Below are positions 1 to 6,846 of a stretch of 17,744 nt of DNA, one piece after another. Position 1 is the first letter of the stretch, and the number at the start of each line of letters is the position of its first letter. Source of the DNA: Gaoshiqia sp050298035. GTDB taxonomy: Bacteria > Bacteroidota > Bacteroidia > Bacteroidales > Prolixibacteraceae. The stretch covers positions 1-17,744 of the forward strand of contig JBNKTK010000084.1 of NCBI GenBank assembly GCA_050298035.1, read 5' to 3'. The notes beneath the pieces were generated by a model. That model had not been told where the DNA came from. It made no database searches and saw only the letters and a program-made list of their open reading frames with translations. The translations under genes were made by a program, and so were the position numbers.

Positions 1-506
1 TACGAAAGCTCTGTTATAAGCTTCTGGTTTTCGATTTCCTTCAGTTGATTTTCATTTTTAAACCATTCGCTTGTCCCGCGGATACTTGTACTTACCGCAA
101 ATGAAATGGTGCTTAAAACCAAAATCCCGAAATTGATAAAAAATGGTTTTCGTGGCTTTAGAGGCATTTTATCCCCTCCTGCCTCCTTTAAACCGGGCGG
201 TAGCCGATGAAATTCCGGTTCAAAATACTGCTCGGTATAGCGACTGATTACGAATATGACGGCCAATATCACAACTATGGCAAGTGCATACTCCCTGAAT
301 TTTCGTTTCGACAAGTATCGGGGGATCAAAAAGTAGTAATTCAGATAGAAAACGCTGACAAGGATCACCAGGGTTTCAATTAATCTGGGGTAATTGACAT
401 TTCGATCAGGAAAGCCGGATACATAATGAAAGACAACAGTGAATATGATCCAAATTGAAAAGTTGAAGATGATTTTCAGTGGTTTGTATTTTGCTCCGGT
501 TATCAT
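1..506 (-). CDS. LytS/YehU-family sensor histidine kinase, N-terminal part (truncated by window edge)
   Basis: Reading the minus strand from an ATG at 506 gives 168 uninterrupted codons that run off the left edge, so the C-terminus is missing. The product starts MITGAKYKPLKII and has four hydrophobic segments, at about residues 10-29, 43-62, 72-89 and 122-141, with a charged loop between the third and fourth. It ends in a helical linker, ENQKLITELS, which in this family directly precedes the His_kinase (PF06580) block containing the phospho-accepting His. That block and the ATPase domain would lie beyond the edge. Kinases of this type sit in the inner membrane and usually pair with a LytTR response regulator encoded next to them; none is visible here. 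A terminator and a promoter separate the gene from odhB, so it is probably its own unit. The family call rests on the linker and membrane topology, because the catalytic motifs are not in view. Confidence 0.8.
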   Translation of the reverse strand, partial: MITGAKYKPLKIIFNFSIWIIFTVVFHYVSGFPDRNVNYPRLIETLVILVSVFYLNYYFLIPRYLSKRKFREYALAIVVILAVIFVISRYTEQYFEPEFHRLPPGLKEAGGDKMPLKPRKPFFINFGILVLSTISFAVSTSIRGTSEWFKNENQLKEIENQKLITELS

Positions 507-569
507 TTTAAGTGAAAAAAATTAGTTCAAGAAGTTGGGTACACCGGGATTACCGGGGTTTGACCAGAG

Positions 570-600
570 CAAATGTTCAACATTTAAGCAAAACCGCAAA
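570..600 (-). promoter_or_regulatory. Putative Bacteroidota-type promoter of the histidine kinase gene
   Basis: On the minus strand TTTG (597-600) is followed by 19 bases and then AACATTTG (570-577). This matches the TTTG-N19-TAnnTTTG consensus except for the first base of the -7 box. The start codon at 506 lies about 55-60 bases downstream. A perfect 7-1-7 palindrome at 571-585 overlaps the -7 box and could be an operator. Confidence 0.5.
571..585. repeat. Perfect palindrome AAATGTT-C-AACATTT over the kinase -7 box
   Basis: The two 7-base arms are exact reverse complements around one central base. The site covers all but one base of the putative -7 element of the kinase promoter, where a dimeric repressor would block polymerase. 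It has no T tract and does not look like a terminator. Confidence 0.45.
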
Positions 601-636
601 CCGTTTTAATTTTTTTTAAGTTAGTTTACCATTACT

Positions 637-671
637 TAAAAAAAAGAGCCACATTTTAACAAATGCAGCTC
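637..671 (-). terminator. Intrinsic terminator after odhB
   Basis: On the minus strand GAGC, CA, CATTT, loop, AAATG, TG, GCTC form a stem with one small internal loop, followed directly by a run of eight T (complement of A 638-645). It begins about 25 bases beyond the odhB stop codon and separates the odh operon from the kinase gene. Confidence 0.75.
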
Positions 672-695
672 CCTATCTCATTTTCAGCAAATAAT

Positions 696-1949
696 TTACA
701 GTCCAAGCAACATGGCTTCCGGCGATTTACCATCGGTTAGCATCAGCTCCGGGTGTTCCAGGAATTCCTTCACTTTCACCAGGAAGCCGACAGAATCTTT
801 CCCGTCAATAATCCGGTGATCGTACGAAAGCGCCACGTACATCATGGGCCTGATTACCACCTGCCCGTCTACAGCAACCGGACGATCAACAATGTTGTGC
901 ATCCCAAGAATGGCCGACTGGGGCGGGTTAATAATTGGCGTTGACAACAACGAGCCAAACACGCCGCCATTGGTAATAGTAAATGTCCCTCCGGTAAGTT
1001 CTTCAACCGAAATTTTCCGGGCGCGTGCCTTATCTGCAAGTTCTTTTATTTCAAGTTCGATGGCTGGTATTGTCTTGCTTTCGGCATTCCGGACAATTGG
1101 CACCATCAAACCTTTTGGCGTTTGCACGGCAATACCGACATCAACAAATTCAGGGGTGAGTATTTCATCACCATCGATCATTGAATTGACAGCCGGATGA
1201 AATTGCATAGCAGTAGCAACTGCTTTTGTAAAGAATGACATAAACCCCAGCTTGAACCCATGTTGCTCAACGAATTTAGATTGGTATTGACTGCGAATCT
1301 CCATCACGCGGCTCATATCCACTTCGTTGAAGGTGGTCAGCATGGCCGTTTCGTTTTTTACCGCAACCAATCGCTCACTTAATTTCCGTCTCAGCATACT
1401 CATTTTCTCCCGTTTTTCTTCACGCGAGAATACCGGTTTCGCACTAATGATTGGAGTAGTTTCGGATTTTGGTGCGTTTAAAACAGCTTCAACTTCCTTC
1501 TTCCCTATCCGTTGTAACCCATGGATGATGTCATCAACCGACAATTGGTTTTCTTCCATCATTTTCTGTGCAACAGCCGTGGTTTTAATTTTATGATGTT
1601 CCGCCGAAACTTCTTCTGTCTTTGTTTTCTCCGGTTCTGTTTCTGCATCCGGAGTCATTTCCGCTACAGTCTCCTGTGGTTTATCCGCAACTGTTTTAAC
1701 AGTTTGACCGGCTGCATCTGTATCAATTGTGCAGGCAATTGTCCCAACCGCAACGGTATCCCCTTCGTTTACCGCAAATTTGATTTTACCGGCCTCGGGG
1801 GCAACCACAGTCAGTGTGGCTTTATCCGATTCAATTTCCGCAACCTCCTGGTCTTTATCAACAATATCCCCGTCATCTACCAGCCATTTACCCAACTCCA
1901 CTTCGGTAATGGATTCTCCGGGTGTGGGAATTTTAATTTCAATTATCAT
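696..1949 (-). CDS. odhB: 2-oxoglutarate dehydrogenase E2, dihydrolipoyllysine succinyltransferase
   Basis: E2 core of the 2-oxoglutarate dehydrogenase complex; it moves the succinyl group from E1 to CoA in the TCA cycle. An N-terminal lipoyl domain (residues 1-77) carries the lipoylation site EIESDKATL with Lys43. An acidic, Pro/Thr-rich linker follows (about 80-120), then a short E1/E3-binding domain (about 121-157) and the catalytic acyltransferase domain (about 180-417). The last has the active-site motif SYDHRIIDG with His378 and Asp382. Length (417 aa) is normal for a one-lipoyl succinyltransferase. The peripheral binding domain is atypical: the usual GTGKDGR loop is shortened to a GLQRIGKKEV stretch. 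The gene starts 21 bases after the odhA stop, so the two are clearly co-transcribed. The E3 subunit (lpdA) is not in the window. SYDHRIIDG and the odhA neighbour favour succinyl- over acetyltransferase. Confidence 0.95.
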   Translation of the reverse strand: MIIEIKIPTPGESITEVELGKWLVDDGDIVDKDQEVAEIESDKATLTVVAPEAGKIKFAVNEGDTVAVGTIACTIDTDAAGQTVKTVADKPQETVAEMTPDAETEPEKTKTEEVSAEHHKIKTTAVAQKMMEENQLSVDDIIHGLQRIGKKEVEAVLNAPKSETTPIISAKPVFSREEKREKMSMLRRKLSERLVAVKNETAMLTTFNEVDMSRVMEIRSQYQSKFVEQHGFKLGFMSFFTKAVATAMQFHPAVNSMIDGDEILTPEFVDVGIAVQTPKGLMVPIVRNAESKTIPAIELEIKELADKARARKISVEELTGGTFTITNGGVFGSLLSTPIINPPQSAILGMHNIVDRPVAVDGQVVIRPMMYVALSYDHRIIDGKDSVGFLVKVKEFLEHPELMLTDGKSPEAMLLGL

Positions 1950-1970
1950 ACCTTGGTTTTTATTGTTCGA

Positions 1971-4697
1971 TTAGGCCAGAACCTTCTCGGTGAAAATGGC
2001 AGCCATAATTTTTTCCAGTCTGAGATTGTGTTGTTTCATCAATCCACCAGCCGGGCTTCCACTTTCCGGTCGGGCAATAACCTCAAAGTTAATATTTTTC
2101 AGTTTGCGCTGAATGAACGGCCAGGCTCCCATATTCTCGGGTTCATCCTGTGTCCAGATAATTCGTTTCGCTTTCTTGTACTTTCCGATCACTTCTTCAA
2201 TTTTGGCAATTGGCAGCGGATAAATTTGCTCCAACCGCACTATGGCCGTTGTATCGTCGCCAATATCCACCCGTTTATGTAGCAAATCATAATACAGGCG
2301 TCCGGTTGTAAAAACAATTTGACGGACGCTTGCCGGATCAGCAACAGCATCATCAATAACTTCTCGGAAACCACCTTCGGCCAGGTCTTCCAGCGAACAG
2401 TTCACCATGGGGTGACGCAACAGACTTTTGGGCGTAAACACAACCAGCGGCATGCGTGTGTCCCATTTCAGCTGGCGGCGTAGCAGGTGGAATAGATTAT
2501 CGGGTGTTGTAGGAATGACGACCTGGATGTTGTTGTTGGCCGCCAAGGTCAGGAAACGCTCAATGCGTGCACTGGAATGCTCCGGCCCCTGCCCTTCATA
2601 TCCATGCGGAAGAAACAACACGAGGTTGTTCATCAAACCCCATTTCTCTTCGGCCGAAGTGATATATTGGTCAACGATGACTTGCGCCACGTTGCTGAAA
2701 TCGCCGAACTGGGCTTCCCAGATCGTCAACGCATTTGGCTGAGCCACGGCATAACCGTATTCAAAACCCAAAACACCATATTCCGACAAGTGTGAATTGT
2801 AAACATGGAATGGCGCCTGATCAGGTGCGAGATTTTTCAGCGGGAAATATTTTTCGTCCATATCTTCGACCACAAAAGCGGCATGGCGGTGTGCGAAGGT
2901 ACCGCGTTCACTGTCCTGCCCGCTGAGTCGCACCGGGTGGCCTTCCGACAGAAGTGAGGCATAAGCCAACAATTCGGCCATCGCCCAGTCAAGCTTGTCA
3001 TCCAGGATCATCATCCTGCGATCCGAAATAATCCGGTTGATTTTGTTGAAAAACGGTTTATCATCAGGCACCGAATTGATCTTCGCAGCCAGGCTGATCA
3101 GTTTTTCTTTATCAACACGCGTATCTATTGGCTGTGAAAGGTCTATTTTAGTGGGTTTGTGATACCCCTGGTACTCATCCAACAGGAATTTCTTAATCTT
3201 CAGCTTCTCGATCTTTTCAGATTCCTTGTACTTCAGTTCAAGAAAATTATCAAACTCCATCACCTCTTTTTTCGACTCCTTCACGTTCATAATCCCTAAC
3301 CGTTCCAGTTTCTCGGAATAGATGTCACGGGGATTTTTGTGTGCCGATATTGCTTTGTAGAGCAGCGGTTGTGTAAACCTCGGTTCATCACCTTCGTTAT
3401 GCCCGTATTTGCGGTAACACAGAATATCAATAAAAACATCCGAATGAAATTTCTGACGGAACTCCATGGCAAGTTTTATCGTGTAAATCAAAGCTTCCAC
3501 ATCATCGCCGTTTACATGGAAAACCGGCGAACGGGTTACTTTAGCCACGTCGGTGCTGTAGGTGCTCGACCGGGCATCCAGGTAATTGGTCGTAAAACCT
3601 ACCTGGTTATTGATGACAAGATGGATTGTGCCGCCTGTTTTGTACCCTTTCAGCTGCGACATCTGAATAATCTCGTACACAATACCCTGAGCGGCAATAG
3701 CAGCATCGCCGTGAATGACAATTGGCGCCAGCTTATCATAGTCGCCGTCATATAATGAATCGATCCTCGACCGGGACATTCCCTGCACGAGCGATGATAC
3801 TGTCTCAAGATGGGACGGGTTCGGGACAAGGCTCAACTTGACATCTTTGCCGGAGTCTGTTTTGATCTCATTTTCAAAACCAAGGTGATACTTCACATCA
3901 CCCAAAAAGATATCTTCTTCATATTCGGTACCATAAAACTCCTTGAAAATGTATTCATAGGGCTTCTTCATGATGTTGCTCAAAACATTGAGCCGCCCCC
4001 GGTGAGCCATACCGATGATGAACTCGCGAATACCGAGTTCAGTCCCCTGCTCAATAACTGCATCAAGCGCAGGAATAAGCGCTTCTGCACCTTCGAGCGA
4101 AAACCGTTTTTGTCCGACAAACTTTTTATGGATGTAATTTTCGAAACCGACAGCTACTTTCAGATGGTAAAAAATGTGTTTTCTTTTCGCATCGGAGAAT
4201 GATTGCGAATTTTTCGAACTCTCCATCTTTTGCTGAAGCCACTGAACGACTTCCGGATGGCGCATGTATACATATTCGACCCCGATACTTTCGCAATAAG
4301 TTGCGTCAAGGTGGGCTATTATATCTTTTAGCTTAGCCGGTCCAATACCAATATTATTCCCTGCCTGAAAAACTTTTTCAAGATCGGTTTTCTCCAATCC
4401 AAAATTCTCAATATCAAGTGTTGGTGAATACTTTCGTCGTGTTCTTACCGGATTGGTCTTTGTAAACAAATGACCACGTTGGCGATAACCATTGATTAGG
4501 TTTAGAATAGCAAATTCCTTATCAATATGACTTCCTTTGATATTGGTTTTTTCCTGATAATTTGTCCGTGCAAGCTCAAATCCTTTGAAAAACAACCTCC
4601 AACTCTCATCAACACTTTCAGGATTCTGTAAGTAGTCCTGGTAAAGCTCATCTATCGCTGCAATCTCCTGATTGCCTACTTGCGAAAATTTATCCAT
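1971..4697 (-). CDS. odhA: 2-oxoglutarate dehydrogenase E1 component (thiamine-diphosphate dependent)
   Basis: E1 decarboxylates 2-oxoglutarate using thiamine diphosphate and transfers the succinyl group to the lipoyl arm of E2. All family parts appear in order over 908 residues. The N-terminal E2-interacting segment is residues 1-40 (GNQEIAAIDELYQDYLQNP). The substrate and cofactor motif GMAHRGRLNVL is at 229-239, HLGF at 271-274 and HGDAA at 329-333. The metal/cofactor motif VINNQVGFTT is at 361-370 and YRKYGHNEGDEP lies further on. A C-terminal transketolase-type domain includes RLSGQDSERGTF and the GYEGQGPEHSSAR loop. Length and motif spacing match the SucA family, with no interruption. 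The ATG at 4697 gives the expected N-terminus and nothing upstream extends it. It is the first gene of an odhA-odhB operon. A cluster of TTAARGTT half-sites lies in the divergent upstream region, but no consensus promoter was found there. Confidence 0.97.
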   Translation of the reverse strand: MDKFSQVGNQEIAAIDELYQDYLQNPESVDESWRLFFKGFELARTNYQEKTNIKGSHIDKEFAILNLINGYRQRGHLFTKTNPVRTRRKYSPTLDIENFGLEKTDLEKVFQAGNNIGIGPAKLKDIIAHLDATYCESIGVEYVYMRHPEVVQWLQQKMESSKNSQSFSDAKRKHIFYHLKVAVGFENYIHKKFVGQKRFSLEGAEALIPALDAVIEQGTELGIREFIIGMAHRGRLNVLSNIMKKPYEYIFKEFYGTEYEEDIFLGDVKYHLGFENEIKTDSGKDVKLSLVPNPSHLETVSSLVQGMSRSRIDSLYDGDYDKLAPIVIHGDAAIAAQGIVYEIIQMSQLKGYKTGGTIHLVINNQVGFTTNYLDARSSTYSTDVAKVTRSPVFHVNGDDVEALIYTIKLAMEFRQKFHSDVFIDILCYRKYGHNEGDEPRFTQPLLYKAISAHKNPRDIYSEKLERLGIMNVKESKKEVMEFDNFLELKYKESEKIEKLKIKKFLLDEYQGYHKPTKIDLSQPIDTRVDKEKLISLAAKINSVPDDKPFFNKINRIISDRRMMILDDKLDWAMAELLAYASLLSEGHPVRLSGQDSERGTFAHRHAAFVVEDMDEKYFPLKNLAPDQAPFHVYNSHLSEYGVLGFEYGYAVAQPNALTIWEAQFGDFSNVAQVIVDQYITSAEEKWGLMNNLVLFLPHGYEGQGPEHSSARIERFLTLAANNNIQVVIPTTPDNLFHLLRRQLKWDTRMPLVVFTPKSLLRHPMVNCSLEDLAEGGFREVIDDAVADPASVRQIVFTTGRLYYDLLHKRVDIGDDTTAIVRLEQIYPLPIAKIEEVIGKYKKAKRIIWTQDEPENMGAWPFIQRKLKNINFEVIARPESGSPAGGLMKQHNLRLEKIMAAIFTEKVLA

Positions 4698-4740
4698 AAT
4701 ATGAAGCTAGGTTAATCTGAACTATTTTTTTAACGTCTGA

Positions 4741-4783
4741 AACTTTAACAAACAGCTTTTATTAAAGTTGTGTTAAGGTTGAC
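4741..4783. promoter_or_regulatory. Cluster of three TTAARGTT half-sites between odhA and the Rieske gene
   Basis: AACTTTAA (4741-4748) and TTAAAGTT (4762-4769) are exact reverse complements. The right copy is followed head to tail by a near copy, TTAAGGTTG at 4773-4781, with an 11-base period. The arrangement lies within the divergent upstream region of odhA and the Rieske gene and looks like a regulator-binding cluster. The regulator is unknown. Confidence 0.35.
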
Positions 4784-4914
4784 AATTCTAAAGGGAAAAT
4801 AAACATTTTTATTACCGGCATGTTTATTTAGAACGAATAAAAACAAAAGTCATTTAGCTGCTCCTATTGATCCTATTATTCAACGATAAATTGAAATTTT
4901 ATAAACAAAAGACT

Positions 4915-5340
4915 ATGGAAAGAAAAGATTTTTTGTCAAAATTTATTGTCGGCGGGAGCATTTTACTGGCCTCTCCAATGATTATAAGTTCGTGTGGTGG
5001 CAGCGAAGATGATGTTACTGACGGTGCGGGAGGAACAACCGGAGATATTACAATCGACCTGAGCAGCAGTTCCTATTCGGCACTAGGTTCAGTTGGCGGT
5101 TATGCCTACAAGGATAATATTATCATTATTCGTACCGGAGAGAGTCAATATATTGCCCTGTCAAAACTATGCACCCACCAAAATTGCACGGTAAAGTATG
5201 ATTCATCGGGCAACCAGTTGCAATGTCCCTGTCATGGGTCGTTATTCAGTACTTCTGGCGCCGTTACCAATGGTCCGGCATCATCCCCGCTAAAAAAATA
5301 CACGGTTACACTGAGCGGGAACACACTAACAATTAAATAA
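4915..5340 (+). CDS. Rieske [2Fe-2S] domain lipoprotein
   Basis: Small (141 aa) exported iron-sulfur protein, probably an electron carrier or redox subunit at the cell envelope; its partner is unknown. The Rieske cluster motifs are complete: C86-T-H88 with C91, and C104-P-C106-H107-G-S. C86, H88, C104 and H107 would bind the cluster, and C91-C106 would form the disulfide typical of high-potential (bc1-type) Rieske proteins. The N-terminus MERKDFLSKFIVGGS has an Arg-Lys pair followed by xFL, resembling a Tat signal with one Arg replaced by Lys. A hydrophobic stretch and a lipobox ISSC (Cys27) follow, and a Gly/Ser/Asp-rich tether (about 28-45) leads into the domain. The frame stays open upstream to a TTG at 4867, but only the ATG at 4915 puts the charged n-region directly before the signal core. 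No other cytochrome bc or thiosulfate-oxidation gene is nearby, so a specific complex cannot be named. Confidence 0.9.
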   Translation: MERKDFLSKFIVGGSILLASPMIISSCGGSEDDVTDGAGGTTGDITIDLSSSSYSALGSVGGYAYKDNIIIIRTGESQYIALSKLCTHQNCTVKYDSSGNQLQCPCHGSLFSTSGAVTNGPASSPLKKYTVTLSGNTLTIK

Positions 5341-5371
5341 TTTTCGGCATCAATAGCCGTAGAATTTTTGC

Positions 5372-5413
5372 TATCTTCCCCATCAAAAAGAAAAACTTAT
5401 GATGGGGAAGATA
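5372..5413 (+). promoter_or_regulatory. Perfect 14-bp inverted repeat enclosing the start codon of the alpha/beta hydrolase gene
   Basis: TATCTTCCCCATCA (5372-5385) and TGATGGGGAAGATA (5400-5413) are exact reverse complements separated by an A-rich 14-base loop. The ATG at 5399-5401 straddles the loop/stem boundary, and a second in-frame ATG at 5402-5404 lies wholly within the stem. A transcript from the Rieske side would therefore fold its own translation start into a stable hairpin. No T tract follows, so this is not a standard terminator. Confidence 0.7.
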
Positions 5414-6400
5414 CTTCGCATAATTTCATTCACAGCACTTTTTCTGCTCTTTATTTATTGGATTGGCCCAACACCTTCCGATCCTGTTTTCGACAACAAA
5501 TTACCGGTTATTACGGCAAGTTTGAATGACCTTGACAGTTTGATTGCCGCCGAAGAAGCCAAACTGCCCGTAAAACCGGACAATGAAAGCAAAATCATCT
5601 GGGCAAACGACAGCAATAAAATCCAAACAGAATATTGTCTGCTGTATTTACAGGGCTTTTCCGCATCTGGCTATGAAGGATATCCAACCCACGTTAATTT
5701 TGCCCGGCACTTCCAGGCAAATGCCTACATTCCCCGGCTTGCCTCACAGGGCCTTGATGTTGAGGAACCCTTGCTTTACCTAACTCCCGACTTATTATAT
5801 GAATCCTCAAAAGAAGCTCTACAGATCGCTCATTTGCTGGGGAAAAAGGTAATTATCATGAGTACCTCTACCGGTGGGACAATCTCCTTAAAATTAGCGG
5901 AAGAATTTCCTGATTTAGTTGACGGACTACTTCTTCTCTCGCCCAATGTCAGGATTAACAACCCGGCAGCATTTCTGTTATCAAGACCATGGGGATTGCA
6001 AATAGCCAGGCAGGTTTTCGGCGGAAAATACCGTTATGTGAATAAAAACCTGGATGATGAAGAATGCAAATACTGGAACTGTTTTTACCGGGCTGAAGCT
6101 GCGGTTTATCTGCAACAGCTTGTTGATGAAACCATGACTGATAAAACGTTCAAACATGTAAAAACACCGGTATTCGTGGGCTATTATTACAAAGATGAAG
6201 AACATCAGGATCAAACAGTCAGGGTGGATGCCATGCTGAAAATGTTTGACCAGCTTGCAACTCCTGATTCGCTCAAACAAAAACAGGCATTCGATGCAGG
6301 TGTCCATGTCATTGGTTGCGAAATGTTCTCAAAAGCCCAACCGGAGGTAGAACAAGCCTGTATTTCATTTGCAGAAAATGTAATTGGAATGAAGCCATAG
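5399..6400 (+). CDS. Membrane-anchored alpha/beta hydrolase, substrate unknown
   Basis: 333-residue protein of the alpha/beta-hydrolase fold. An N-terminal uncleaved signal anchor (about residues 3-23, KILRIISFTALFLLF) would hold the domain on the outer face of the inner membrane. The fold shows a first strand with an oxyanion-type turn (LLYLQGFSASG, about 82-91). The nucleophile elbow is MSTSTGGT with Ser157, a variant of GxSxGG. Candidate acids are Asp266 or Asp271 in the YYYKDEEHQDQ segment, and the triad His is His303 in DAGVHVIG. These features suggest an esterase, lipase or thioesterase-like activity, but substrate cannot be inferred. The ATGs at 5399 and 5402 are the only starts giving the full anchor, and both sit in the inverted repeat 5372-5413. 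The gene lies 58 bases after the Rieske gene on the same strand and may be read through from it. Confidence 0.82.
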   Translation: MMGKILRIISFTALFLLFIYWIGPTPSDPVFDNKLPVITASLNDLDSLIAAEEAKLPVKPDNESKIIWANDSNKIQTEYCLLYLQGFSASGYEGYPTHVNFARHFQANAYIPRLASQGLDVEEPLLYLTPDLLYESSKEALQIAHLLGKKVIIMSTSTGGTISLKLAEEFPDLVDGLLLLSPNVRINNPAAFLLSRPWGLQIARQVFGGKYRYVNKNLDDEECKYWNCFYRAEAAVYLQQLVDETMTDKTFKHVKTPVFVGYYYKDEEHQDQTVRVDAMLKMFDQLATPDSLKQKQAFDAGVHVIGCEMFSKAQPEVEQACISFAENVIGMKP

Positions 6401-6411
6401 TTCTTTGGAAC

Positions 6412-6765
6412 TCATGTCCTGGCCTGACGAATTTCATCAAGCCGCTGTCTGGCTTCCGGATCAGTCTCAAAAAACTGCTCAAGCTGTCTGCAAGGGTATT
6501 CGTGACAAAAAGCGCATGATTCAATTTGTTTCATTATTGCACATTCCCTGATGGTGCACTGGGAACAGCCGGAAAATAATCGCCCCGAAACCGCTTTACA
6601 GCCGTCGCAATCATTGATATCCGATAAACTGAGGGACATCCCGTATTGGGTTACGCACAAATCAAGTATCGACCGGCGCATTTCTTCCTGCTTTTGTTTA
6701 TCCGGCTCCCGGGTCGCCAGATGTATCGGACAGGTATCACAATGCAATCCGCAATAAGCTATCAT
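6412..6765 (-). CDS. DUF3795 family Cys-rich protein
   Basis: 117-residue cytoplasmic protein of the DUF3795 family, recognised by its N-terminal hallmark MIAYCGLHCDTCP. Nearly a dozen cysteines occur in paired patterns: CGLHCDTC, CDGC, CSQCTIREC, and CAFCHEYPC towards the C-terminus. This is the look of a small zinc or iron-sulfur binding protein; the function of the family is not known. The C-terminus is mostly helical and charged. It lies 81 bases downstream of rimO on the same strand, so it may be the last gene of an ftsY-rimO transcript. No clear promoter was found in the gap. It converges with the hydrolase gene, with 11 bases between the two stop codons and no strong terminator in between. 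Confidence 0.88.
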   Translation of the reverse strand: MIAYCGLHCDTCPIHLATREPDKQKQEEMRRSILDLCVTQYGMSLSLSDINDCDGCKAVSGRLFSGCSQCTIRECAIMKQIESCAFCHEYPCRQLEQFFETDPEARQRLDEIRQART

Positions 6766-6846
6766 CGTTTACAATTTTGGCAAAGAATGCTAAATTATAC
6801 GCAACAGCCTTTTGAATCGTTTATTTTGAATTAAATTGAAGGATTT

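Noticed and set aside
1521..2282. 253-codon plus-strand frame antisense to odhA and odhB
   Set aside because: It lies across two well-conserved minus-strand genes, shows no recognisable domain and is rich in Phe, Cys and Asn, as expected of a shadow frame.
4708..4753. Possible odhA promoter (TTTG ... TAGTTCAG on the minus strand)
   Set aside because: Spacing is 24 bases instead of 19 and the -7 box is imperfect.
4867..4914. TTG-started extension of the Rieske protein by 16 residues
   Set aside because: It would put extra residues before a complete signal peptide; the ATG at 4915 places the charged n-region and lipobox normally.
6399..6412. AGTTC-TTTG-GAACT hairpin between the convergent hydrolase and DUF3795 genes as a terminator
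   Set aside because: Only 5 bp, overlaps the stop codon region and has no T tract on either strand.
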